In this document: positions 32,201 through 41,321 of the stretch, one piece after another
How positions within the stretch are numbered: position 1 is the stretch's first letter
How the letters are laid out: each line of letters opens with the position of its first letter
Assembly (NCBI GenBank): GCA_036583965.1
Contig: JAZBQD010000007.1
Location: 1 to 64,000, forward strand
Direction of reading: 5' to 3'
Length of the DNA: 64,000 nucleotides
Source: Prunella strophiata
Lineage: Eukaryota; Chordata; Aves; Passeriformes; Prunellidae
Translations under genes and position numbers: made by a program
Notes under the pieces: model-generated
Seen by the model: the letters and a program-made list of their open reading frames with translations, nothing else
What the model was told of the DNA's origin: nothing
The model's database searches: none

Positions 32201-34145
32201 CAACACCTCCCTCATGTCCCCATGTCCCCAGTGTCACCCATGTCCCCAGTGCTCTCCACACTCCCCATGTCCCCAGTGCCCCCCATGTCCCCAATGCCCC
32301 CCATGAGTCCCCCTCAGCCCCCATACCCCCCATGTCCCCAATGGCCTCCATGTCCTCAATGCCTTCCATGTCTCCAATGCCCTCCATGTCCCCAGTGTCA
32401 CCCCATGTCCCCGGTGCTCTCCACACTCCCCATGTCCCCAGTGCCCCCCATGTCCCCCTCACCCCCCACACCCCCCAGCCCCCCCGGCAGTGCCCGCTGG
32501 CTCACAGGCGACGCTGAGCAGGTGCGTGATCCTCTTCTCGTGGCGCAGGCCGGGGTGTGCACCACGCAAGGTGAGGCTCTTGCCGTTCATGCTGCGCCCG
32601 GGCACCAGGAAGAACTCGCTGGTGACGGAGGCGGAGCGCGCGTGGGCCGAGCGCCGCGTGGCGTTGGTGCCGCGCACCCTCGGGTCCCCTCTCCCAGCGC
32701 ACCGAGGGCACCGGGCTGCCCTCGGCAGTGCACGAGGCCGCAAGCGTCCGGCCCTGGCCCTCCTCCAGCGGCGGGCCCGGGTTCAGGATGGGCAGCGTGG
32801 GCACTGCCAGGGGGACAGGGAGGTCAGGGGCGCGGTGGTGGCACGGGGGGTTTATTGGGTGCTCGGTGTGTCCCCAATGTTCCCCATGTCTCAAAGTCCC
32901 CAAATCATCATGCCCGTGGTGTCCCCCCTGCCCTCCACACACCACATGTCCTCAGTGCCGTCTGTGTCCCCAAAGTCCCCAAATCCCCAATGCCCATCAT
33001 GTCCCCTCTGCCCTCCATGTGCCCATGTCCCCTGTGACCCATGTCCCCTGAGCTCCCCATATCCCCCCCCATATCCCCAATCCCATGTGTCCCACATCCC
33101 CTGTCCTATGTGTCCCATGAGTCCCATGTTCCCTGTGCCTCCCATACCCCCCATGTCCCCCGTGCCCCACATCCCTGTCCTCCTGTGTCCCACATGCCCC
33201 ATGTGTCCCATATACCCCATGTCCCCTGCTCCATGTGCCCCATGTCCCCTGTCCCCCATGTTCCCTGTGTCCCACATGCCCCATGTCCCCTGTGTCCCAC
33301 ATGTCCCACGTCCCCAGCCCCTTGTGCCCTGTGTCCCACATACCCCATGTCCCCTACCCCATGTTTCCAATGCCCCCTGTGCCCCCCATACCCCCCATGT
33401 CCCCTTTCCCACATACCCCATGTCCCGTGTGTCCCACACACCCCATGTCCCCTATCCCATGTGCCCCACATCCCCTGTGCCCCCCATACCCCCCATGTCC
33501 CCTGTGTCCCATGTGCCCCACGTGTCCCACATCCCCCATGTCCCCCTGCCCCATGTGCCCCATGTCCCCTGTCCCCCATGTCCCACAATGCCCCATGTCC
33601 CCTGTGTCCCACATGTCCCATGTCCCCAGCCCCATGTGCCCTGTATCCCCACATACCCCATGTCCACTACACCATGTTCCAATGCCCCTGTGCCCCCCAT
33701 ACCTGCCATGTCCCCTGTGTCCCATGTGCCCTGCCTGCCACCCCATAACCCCCCAATGTCCCCTCTCCCCCATTGTCCCCGCCGCTCACCCCAGCCACCC
33801 TGAGCGTGAGCCGCCCCCTCGAAGCTGCCCATGGGGAAGGTGAATCATGGTGGCACTCTAGTCGCCCTCGTCGCCCCTGCACGGCGTTTGCGCAGGACAG
33901 ATGAGCGCCGTCGCAGAGGTCGCCGTGACGTGGCGCAGCACGCGGCCCGCGAAGGGCTCCTGCACGTGCTCGCCGTGCTGCGGGTTCAGCACGGCCACCT
34001 CGGCGGGGCTCCGCGCCCGGGCCGCGCTTCAGCCACGTCACCTGCACCACCTGCTCCTGCTCCTGCGCCCGGTACCGGCACGGCAGCACCACGTCCTGGC
34101 CCAGCACCGCCGTCACGCTGCGCGGCACCTCCACGCGGCCACCGC
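26239..34145 (-). CDS. NECTIN4: NECTIN4, copy B, partial (intact C-terminus)
   Basis: Same exon order as copy A: V, C2, two exons for the third Ig domain, transmembrane, and three cytoplasmic exons. The transmembrane and tail exons are intact and in phase, ending ...[16 protein letters not shown], so the afadin/PDZ motif is kept. The V and C2 exons carry one- to few-base indels at positions different from those in copy A, so combining the copies would restore most of the frame. The signal-peptide exon is missing here too. If only one gene exists, copy B is the better representative. Confidence 0.87.
26280..26650. repeat. NECTIN4: 60-bp 3' UTR minisatellite, NECTIN4 copy B
   Basis: About seven units of ACAGCCCGGGGGGGAGGGGA joined to CACGGCTGTCCCCAGTGCCA. 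Copy A has only two or three (16430-16550). The repeat lies just upstream of the poly(A) signal in transcript order. Confidence 0.9.
27387..27659 (-). CDS. NECTIN4: NECTIN4 copy B last coding exon
   Basis: Acceptor GTCCCCAG precedes 27659. It encodes [25 protein letters not shown], a Pro-rich spacer, [39 protein letters not shown] and [10 protein letters not shown], with TGA at 27387-27389. The end matches mammalian nectin-4 and the PDZ ligand is intact. Confidence 0.95.
   Translation of the reverse strand, partial: SEEPEGRSYSTLSTVREIETQTDVPVVPAVPAVPPPPAPGGKEPKEEEEEGGGGGDPIKAAMTHFVQENGMLQAKPSSNGIYINGRGHLV
28211..28330 (-). CDS. NECTIN4: NECTIN4 copy B cytoplasmic exon with four SLRGD repeats
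   Basis: Same exon as 18225-18359 but one 15-bp unit shorter (120 versus 135 bp). Acceptor CTGTCCCAG, donor GCCATG|GTGAGA. The upstream AG used by an alternative reading in copy A (GACCAG) is GACCCG here, which confirms the acceptor choice. Confidence 0.87.
28693..28771 (-). CDS. NECTIN4: NECTIN4 copy B juxtamembrane exon
   Basis: Encodes [16 protein letters not shown] and [11 protein letters not shown]; 79 bp with the same splice sites as copy A. Confidence 0.92.
29289..29436 (-). CDS. NECTIN4: NECTIN4 copy B transmembrane exon
   Basis: 148 bp, encoding [20 protein letters not shown] and the rest of the helix, then the basic stop-transfer KRKTQ. Splice sites are as in copy A. Confidence 0.94.
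29600..30260. repeat. degenerate GGATG/ATGGAC array, copy B
   Basis: Counterpart of 19680-20480 in the same intron, with different internal order. Confidence 0.85.
30342..30505 (-). CDS. NECTIN4: NECTIN4 copy B third Ig domain, second half
   Basis: 164 bp, encoding [20 protein letters not shown] and [16 protein letters not shown], identical in coding content to copy A. Confidence 0.92.
31545..31659 (-). CDS. NECTIN4: NECTIN4 copy B third Ig domain, first half
   Basis: 115 bp, encoding [20 protein letters not shown] and [17 protein letters not shown]; same splice sites as copy A. Confidence 0.92.
32506..32803 (-). CDS. NECTIN4: NECTIN4 copy B C2 domain exon, with frameshifts
   Basis: Encodes [38 protein letters not shown], then loses frame at inserted bases (CCCTCGGGTCCCCTCTCCC near 32677-32696, where copy A has a shorter CCTCGGTCTCCC). 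It regains [14 protein letters not shown] and breaks again near 32565 (GCACCACGCAAGGTG). Copy A is clean at these spots. Confidence 0.82.
33790..34145 (-). CDS. NECTIN4: NECTIN4 copy B V-domain exon, with indels
   Basis: Acceptor CCCCACAG precedes 34145. It encodes [19 protein letters not shown], then [20 protein letters not shown], including the first Ig cysteine and the core Trp. It then shifts frame around 33840-34015 at several indels before SRGRLTLRV. Its start is more complete than copy A. Confidence 0.84.
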
Positions 34146-34149
34146 CTGT

Positions 34150-34985
34150 GGGGACACGGGGACAGCTGAGTGACACCTGGGGGACACCTGAGTGTGACAC
34201 CTGTGTGTGACACCTGTGTGTGACACCTGAGTGTGACACCTGTGTGTGACACCTGAGGGACACCTGAGTGAGACATCTGTGTGTGACACCTGTATGTGAC
34301 ACCTGAGTGTGGGTACAGGCACCTCCACACTGCCACCGCCTGTGGGGACACGGGGACAGCTGAGTGAGACATCTGTATGTGACACCTGAGTGTGACACCT
34401 GAGGGACACCTGAGTGTGACATTTGTGTGTGACACCTGTGACACCTGTGTGTGGGTACAGGCACCTCCACGCGGCCACCGCCTGTGGGGACACGGGGACA
34501 GCTGAGTGACACCTGGGGGACACCTGAGTGTGACATCTGTGTGTGGCACGTGAGGGACACCTGAGTGAGACATCTGTGTGTGACACCTGTCTGTGACACC
34601 TGAGGGACACCTGAGTGTGACAGCTGAGTGTGACAGCTGAGTGTGTGTACAGGCACCTCCACACTGCCACCGCCTGTGGGGACACGGGGACAGCTGAGTG
34701 AGACATCTGTGTGTGACACCTGAGTGTGACACCTGTGTGTGACACCTGAAGGACACCTGAGTGAGACATCTGTGTGTGACACCTGTCTGTGACACCTGAG
34801 TGTGGGTACAGGCACCTCCACACAGCCACTGCCTAGGGGACAGGGGGGGTGACAGCTGAGGGACACTTGGGTGACACCTGGGTGACACCTGTGGGTACAG
34901 GCACCTCCACACGGCCACCTCAGTGTGGCCCCCGTGTCACCTGTGGGCACCAGGTGTGATGTCAGGTGTGCCAGGGGCTGTGGGA
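34150..34985. repeat. NECTIN4: V-exon-acceptor-derived repeats, copy B
   Basis: Five or more extra copies of the V-exon start with its acceptor occur near 34320-34345, 34465-34490, 34655-34680, 34815-34838 and 34895-34920. They are separated by GTGACACCTGAG repeats. In several copies the exon-derived part (minus strand GCGGTGGCxGxGTGGAGGTGCC) continues into TGTACCCACAC, which is intronic. Confidence 0.92.
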
Positions 34986-35640
34986 CAGCCACGTGTCCCC
35001 TGTGCCACCACCTGTGGGCACCAGGGGGGATATTGAGTGTGTGAGAGCACACCTGGGCACACCTGGGAACACACTTGGGCACACCTGGGTGCACCTGTGC
35101 TTGCACTTGGGTCTGTTCAAGAACATCTGGGCACACTCACACACACCTGGGCACAACTGCACAGGGCTCGGGGGCACACCTGGGCACACCTGGGCACAAC
35201 TGCAGGATCTGGGGTTCAGGTTGGGGGGCTGGCTGGGCTTTGGGGTGCAGAATTTGAGGTGCAGGATTTGGGGTGCAGGATTTTGGGTGCAGGATTTGGG
35301 GGGCTGCTCGGGGGGGAATTGGGTTGCATTTTTAGGGTGCAGTTTTGGGGACTGGCTGAGGTTTTGGGGGCAGGTTTGTGGATGAGAATTTGGGGTGCAG
35401 ATTTGGGGTGCGGGATTTGAGGTGCGGGATTTGGGGTGCAGGATTTGAGGTGCAGGATTTGGGTGCGGGATTTGGGGTGCAGGATTTTGGGTGCAGGATT
35501 TGGGTCTCATTAGGAGCCTTTGGGTGCGAGTTTGGGGTGCAGGATTTGGGGTGGTGGTGCTGCTCGGGGTGGGGGCTGAGGAGCATTTTTTGGGGGTGCA
35601 TTTTTGGGAAGGGGAAGTGTCAGGGGGGCGTGTCCCTCAG
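34986..35640. repeat. GTGCAGGATTTGGG repeats and CACACCTGGGCA repeats
   Basis: CACACCTGGGCAC units (35040-35205), then about 15-bp GGTGCAGGATTTGGG units (35210-35560). This is presumably NECTIN4 intron 1. No signal-peptide exon is recognised on either strand. Confidence 0.75.
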
Positions 35641-36598
35641 GTTTGGGGGGCGTGTCCCGCCCCGCCGCCGCCGCCAGAAGCGGCCGGGCCGGCCCGTCCA
35701 GCCCAACCGGCCGGGACGGATCCCGCGCTGCCGCCCCCCGCCGAGCCCCCCGGGGGCTCCCCAAATGCCCCCCACCACCCCAACCCCCCCGAGGACCCCC
35801 CCGCCTCATTAACCCTTTCATTAATTGCCCCGCAGCCTCCCCGCGCCGTCCCCACGTGCCTCAGTTTCCCCGAGCGCCGCCGCGCTCACAGAGCGAACGG
35901 GGAGCTCGGGGGGTCCGGGAGGGCTCCGGGGGGGGCTCCACGGGGGTTCGCGGCGGCCGTGGGCGGTTCTGGGCTCCCGTGGGGAGGTTCCCCCCTCGGG
36001 GCGTCCCCACCCAGCGGGGCCCGAGCGCGTGGGAACCGGCGCGGGGAACCGGCTGAACCGGCCCCCGCGGCCCCCACGCCCCGGCCCGCGCGCGCGGGGG
36101 GGGCCAAAACAGCCCCGGCAGCGGCGACCGGGGGGTCCCGGGGGTGGGGAGGGGGAGGAGGGGTCCCCCCAAACTCCCACGGGGGTCGCCGTGGGGCAGA
36201 GCCCCGCGCTGGGGGCGGGGGGAGCCGCCCGGGGCGGTTTTTTCCCACGGGGACGCGCGCGCACGTGCGGGGACACCCCCTGTCCCCTCCCCGCGGGTGG
36301 GAGGGGGACACACGCACGGAGAGACCCCCCCCCAATCCAAACACAGCGCTCAGACGCGCGTGGGAACCCCTTGCACGCTCGTGGGGTGCCCTTGCACACG
36401 CGTGTGCGCCCCACGCCCCCGCAGGGCTCCGGGGCGGGCGCGGGGACCCCCCAAAGCCCCCCCGGGACCCCCCCGTGGGGCGCGGGTCGCGCGTGGGGGG
36501 GGGGGGGAGAAGGGGTCAGCACCCCGCGGTGGTCCCCAGCCCGTTCCCACGGCTCCCGGGGGGGAAACTGAGGCACGGCGGGGCAGGGGGGGCGGGGC
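35641..36598. promoter_or_regulatory. CpG island, left part
   Basis: Dense CpG, GCCGCCGCCGCC, CGCGCGCGC and GC-box-like runs, upstream of NECTIN4 on the minus strand. This is a plausible NECTIN4 promoter or first-exon region, but no leucine-rich signal peptide was found in any frame, so the first coding exon is missing or lies elsewhere. Confidence 0.45.
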
Positions 36599-37885
36599 GG
36601 CGCCGGGACAGCGCCGGGACAGCGCCGGGACAGCGCCGGGACAGCGCCGGGACAGCGCCGGGACAGCGCCGGGACAGCGCCGGGACAGCGCCGGGACAGC
36701 GCCGGGACAGCGCCGGGACAGCGCCGGGACAGCGCCGGGACAGCGCCGGGACAGCGCCGGGACAGCGCCGGGACAGCGCCGGGACAGCGCCGGGACAGCG
36801 CCGGGACAGCGCCGGGACAGCGCCGGGACAGCGCCGGGACAGCGCCGGGACAGCGCCGGGACAGCGCCGGGACAGCGCCGGGACAGCGCCGGGACAGCGC
36901 CGGGACAGCGCCGGGACAGCGCCGGGACAGCGCCGGGACAGCGCCGGGACAGCGCCGGGACAGCGCCGGGACAGCGCCGGGACAGCGCCGGGACAGCGCC
37001 GGGACAGCGCCGGGACAGCGCCGGGACAGCGCCGGGACAGCGCCGGGACAGCGCCGGGACAGCGCCGGGACAGCGCCGGGACAGCGCCGGGACAGCGCCG
37101 GGACAGCGCCGGGACAGCGCCGGGACAGCGCCGGGACAGCGCCGGGACAGCGCCGGGACAGCGCCGGGACAGCGCCGGGACAGCGCCGGGACAGCGCCGG
37201 GACAGCGCCGGGACAGCGCCGGGACAGCGCCGGGACAGCGCCGGGACAGCGCCGGGACAGCGCCGGGACAGCGCCGGGACAGCGCCGGGACAGCGCCGGG
37301 ACAGCGCCGGGACAGCGCCGGGACAGCGCCGGGACAGCGCCGGGACAGCGCCGGGACAGCGCCGGGACAGCGCCGGGACAGCGCCGGGACAGCGCCGGGA
37401 CAGCGCCGGGACAGCGCCGGGACAGCGCCGGGACAGCGCCGGGACAGCGCCGGGACAGCGCCGGGACAGCGCCGGGACAGCGCCGGGACAGCGCCGGGAC
37501 AGCGCCGGGACAGCGCCGGGACAGCGCCGGGACAGCGCCGGGACAGCGCCGGGACAGCGCCGGGACAGCGCCGGGACAGCGCCGGGACAGCGCCGGGACA
37601 GCGCCGGGACAGCGCCGGGACAGCGCCGGGACAGCGCCGGGACAGCGCCGGGACAGCGCCGGGACAGCGCCGGGACAGCGCCGGGACAGCGCCGGGACAG
37701 CGCCGGGACAGCGCCGGGACAGCGCCGGGACAGCGCCGGGACAGCGCCGGGACAGCGCCGGGACAGCGCCGGGACAGCGCCGGGACAGCGCCGGGACAGC
37801 GCCGGGACAGCGCCGGGACAGCGCCGGGACAGCGCCGGGACAGCGCCGGGACAGCGCCGGGACAGCGCCGGGACAAGCGCCGGGA
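36599..37885. repeat. 11-bp satellite GCCGGGACAGC, about 116 copies
   Basis: 1.28 kb of GCCGGGACAGC with two CpGs per unit, in the middle of a CpG island. It is perfect by eye except for one inserted A (GGACAAGCGCC near 37875). All six frames are open, so it produces spurious long ORFs. Confidence 0.97.
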
Positions 37886-38225
37886 CAGCCCCGCTCTTCA
37901 CCGGGCGCAGCTCGCCGTGTCCCTCCGGGCGGTACCGGCCGGAAACCGGGAGCCACCGGCACGAAACGGAGGGCTCCGGGCTGAGCCGCGCCGGGCGGGA
38001 CCGGGCGGGACCGGGGCCGAGCGAGGCCAAAGCGGGCCGGTGGCGGCGGAGGGGCCGGTGCTGCTCGCTGCGGGACGGGACCGGGGCAGGGGCGGGGCTG
38101 GGCGGGGCCGGGGGCGGGGCCTGGCGGGGCGGGGCAGGGGGCGGGGCGGGGCGGGGCGGACCGGTCCGGCAGGTCCGGCCGGGGGCGGGGCCCAGGGCGC
38201 GGCCTTAAAGCGGCGATGGCCGCGG
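37886..38225. promoter_or_regulatory. GC-box cluster, right part of the CpG island
   Basis: Repeated GGGGCGGGGC and GGGGCGGGGC-like Sp1 sites (38085-38195) end in CCTTAAAGCGGCGATGGCC. The latter ATG has a good Kozak context on the plus strand, but the frame after it is repeat-derived, so no plus-strand gene is called. Confidence 0.45.
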
Positions 38226-38269
38226 GGGGAGCGGTGGGGCCACACCCGGCGGGGGGAGCGGGGACGGCC

Positions 38270-38720
38270 GGGAGCGCTCCCAGTGCTCCCAGTAACCGCT
38301 CATGGACCTCCCAGTGCTCCCAGTAACCCCCCATGGACCTCCCAGTGCTCCCAGTGCCCCCCCCCCATGGCATCCCCAGTGCTCCCAGTAACTCCCCATG
38401 GCATTCCCAGTGCTCCCAGTGCCCCCCCATGGCACTCCCAGTGCTCCCAGTAACCCCTCATAGACCTCCCAGTGCTCCCAGTGCCCTCCACCCACCTCCC
38501 AGTGCCCCCCATGGCATTCCCAGTGCTCCCAGTGCACTCCATGGACCTCCCAGTAACCCCCCATGGCATTCCCAGTGCTCCCAGTAACCCCCCCATGGCA
38601 CTCCCAGTGCTCCCAGTGCCCCTCATATCCCTCCCAGTCCATTCCCGTCCCCTCCCAGTTCTCCCAGTGCCCCCCAAATCCTCCCCATTCCCCCCCCCCC
38701 AGCACATCCCAGTTCCTTCC
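38270..38720. repeat. CCCAGTGCTCCCAGTAACCC minisatellite
   Basis: Imperfect units CCAGTGCTCCCAGT alternate with CCCCCCATGGCATT. No gene seen. Confidence 0.88.
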
Positions 38721-38818
38721 CACACCTGGGGGCCGCCACCGAAACCCCCAAAACTTTTGGGATCCCCGAATTCCCCCGGACCCCACAGAGAAACCCACGG
38801 GGAGTTGGGGGGGGGGCG

Positions 38819-38824
38819 TTTATT
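38819..38824 (-). terminator. poly(A) signal of the PMP22/claudin-family gene
   Basis: AATAAA on minus (GCCAATAAACGCC) lies about 145 bp beyond the stop codon at 38966. Confidence 0.65.
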
Positions 38825-38965
38825 GGCACAGCAAAATTTGGGAAAAAGGGGAAAAACCGGGAACGGGAACGGGGGGGGGATCAGCAGAGGGCGGAGCCAG
38901 CTGAGCACACCCGGGGGACCCCAAAATTGGGGGGGAGGAATGGGAACCCCCCCCCCCGGGAGCCC

Positions 38966-39033
38966 TCAGGACCCCCCAACTTCGGAGCTCTCCGGGGACG
39001 GATCCTTGGAAGCGGAGCAGATGTGGAAAATCC
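38966..39033 (-). CDS. last coding exon, PMP22/claudin-family protein
   Basis: Acceptor CCCCCCAG precedes 39033. It encodes GIFHICSASKDPSPESSEV and GGS, with TGA at 38966-38968. The first glycine codon is completed by the last base of the exon at 39615. GIFxxC directly after the fourth membrane helix resembles the end of LIM2-type proteins. The rest is a short cytosolic tail. Confidence 0.65.
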
Positions 39034-39614
39034 CTGGGGGGGGAGGGGGGTGGGAAAAAGGGGGGTTTAGGGGGGCGAGGAGGGGATTTGGGAACCCCAA
39101 AATTACCCCAAAAAATTGGGGGGGGGGGGCCCGAAATCTCTCTCCCTGCAGAACCCGGGCACAGCTCAGGGCAGGGATGGACACCCCAATTCCAGTGACC
39201 CCCCCAATCCTGTGCCCCACCCCAATCCCCGTGCCCCCCCCCGTTCCCTTCCCGCCCCCCGTTCCCGTTGCCCCACCCCTTCCCCGTTTGCCCCCCCCCC
39301 CCGTTCCGGTGCCCCCCCCCGTTTTCCCTCCCGTTCCCGTTTCTCCCAACCCCCGTTTCCCCCCCCATTCCGGTGCTCCCCGTTCCCGTTCCCCCTCCCG
39401 TTCCAGTGCTCCCCCCGTTTTCCCCCCTCGTTCCCGTTTTGCCCCCAGTTCTCCGTTCCCCTCCCGTGCCCCCCCCAGTCCCCGTGACCCCCACGATGCC
39501 CGTTTACCCCCGTTCCGGTACCCACCCCGTTCCTGTGCCCTCTCCAAATTCCCGTTTCCACCCAATCCCCGTTCCCGTTCCCGTTCCCGTTCCCCCCGGT
39601 GCCGGTGCCGGTAC

Positions 39615-39749
39615 CGGCCGAGCCCAGCAGCGCCGCCGCCACCCAGCCCAGGATGAAGGACCAGGAGAAGCTCCAGGAGCTGCGGGGGGGCCCCAGCAGG
39701 GCCAGAGCCCCCCCCGAGCCCAGCCCGAGCCCCAACAGCGCCAGCAGCC
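39615..39749 (-). CDS. third/fourth transmembrane exon, PMP22/claudin family (LIM2/NKG7-like)
   Basis: Acceptor CCCCCCAG precedes 39749 and donor GGCCG|GTACCG follows 39615. It encodes [18 protein letters not shown] (end of helix 3), a short loop, then SFSWSFILGWVAAALLGSAG (helix 4). The (F/Y)SWSFxLGWV motif is shared by NKG7, LIM2, EMP and PMP22. With the exon at 39033 it forms a convincing C-terminal half. Exons for helices 1 and 2 are not found. They should lie at higher coordinates, where only arrays are seen. Confidence 0.7.
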
Positions 39750-39759
39750 CTGGGGGGAC

Positions 39760-41273
39760 ACGGGGGTCAGGGGACAGCAGCGACAGCAGGGACAGCAGGG
39801 ACAGGGAACAGGGGACAGGGACAGGGGACAGCAGGGACAGCAGGGACAGCAGGGACAGGGGACAGGAACAGGGGACAGCAGGGACAGCAGGGACAGGGAC
39901 AGCAGGGACAGGGACAGCAGGGACAGGGACAGCAGCGACAGCGGGGACAGGGGACAGCAGGGACAGCAGGGACAGGGACGACAGGGACAGGGACAGGGGA
40001 CAGCAGGGACAGCTGGGACAGGGACAGGGGACAGAGACAGCAGGGATAGGAGTGACAGCCCATGGGAACAGTGACAATAGAGCGGGGACAGGGGACAGTT
40101 TGGGACAGGGGACAAGGGACAGGAACAGCAGAGATAGGAGTGACAGCAGTGGGACAGCAGGGACAGGGGACAGTAGAGACAGGAGTGACAATAGAACAGG
40201 GACAGGGGACAGCTCGGGGGAGCAGTAACAATGGAGCAGGGACAGGGGACAGTTTGGGACAGGAGTGACAATAGAACAGGGACAGGGGACAGCAGGGACA
40301 GGGGACAGTTCGAGGCACTGATAATCCCCAAATTCCCACCCTGCAGGGACAGGGGACAGCTCAGGGCAGCAGTGACACTCACAGCAGGGACAGGGGACAG
40401 CAGGGACATGGGGGACACTGGGGACAATGGGGACAGCAGGGACAGGGGACAGCAGGGACATGGGGGACACTGGGGACAATGGGGACAGCAGGGACAGGGG
40501 GGACAGCAGGGACAGGGACAGGGGACAGCAGGGACAGGGGGGACAGCAGGGACAGGGACAGGGGACAGCAGGGACAGGGGACAGCAGGGACAGGGGACAG
40601 CAGGGACAGGGGACAGCAGGGACAGGGGGGACAGCAGGGACAGGGGGGACAGCAGGGACAGGGGGGACAGCAGGGACAGGGGGGACAGCAGGGACAGGGG
40701 GGACAGCAGGGACAGGGACAGGGGACAGCAGGGACAGGGGGGACAGCAGGGACAGGGGGGACAGCAGGGACATGGGGGACACTGGGGACAATGGGGACAG
40801 CAGGGACAGGGGGGACAGCAGGGACAGGGACAGGGGACAGCAGGGACAGGGGGGACAGCAGGGACAGGGGACAGCAGGGACAGGGGGGACAGCAGGGACA
40901 GGGGACAGCAGGGACATGGGGGACACTGGGGACAATGGGGACATGGGGACAATGGGGACATGGGGACAATGGGGACAGCAGGGACAGGGGACAGCAGGGA
41001 CAGGGGGGACAGCAGGGACAGGGACAGGGACAGGGGACAGCAGGGACAGGGGGGACAGCAGGGACATGGGGGACACTGGGGACAATGGGGACAGCAGGGA
41101 CAGGGGACAGCAGGGACAGGGACAGGGGACAGCAGGGACAGGGGGGACAGCAGGGACAGGGGGGACAGCAGGGACAGGGGGGACAGCAGGGACAGGGGGG
41201 ACAGCAGGGACAGGGGGGACAGCAGGGACAGGGGACAGCAGGGACATGGGGGACACTGGGGACAATGGGGACA

Positions 41274-41321
<48 letters not shown>

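Larger units (their letters stand above)
25620..34980. repeat. tandem segmental duplication, copy B
   Basis: Second copy of 15350-25119, starting in the GTGTGCAAGGGACACG repeat and ending in the V-exon-derived array. Exons are about 97-99% alike by eye. Arrays differ in unit number. Confidence 0.93.

Noticed and set aside
35491..38453. Open frames of about 900 codons with RRDSAGTAPGQ repeats
   Set aside because: The 11-mer satellite is open in all six frames; no domain, splice sites or conserved flank.
38210..38453. Plus-strand gene starting at the Kozak-like GCGATGGCC
   Set aside because: The frame runs straight into the CCCAGTGCTCCCAGT repeat; no donor or recognisable protein.
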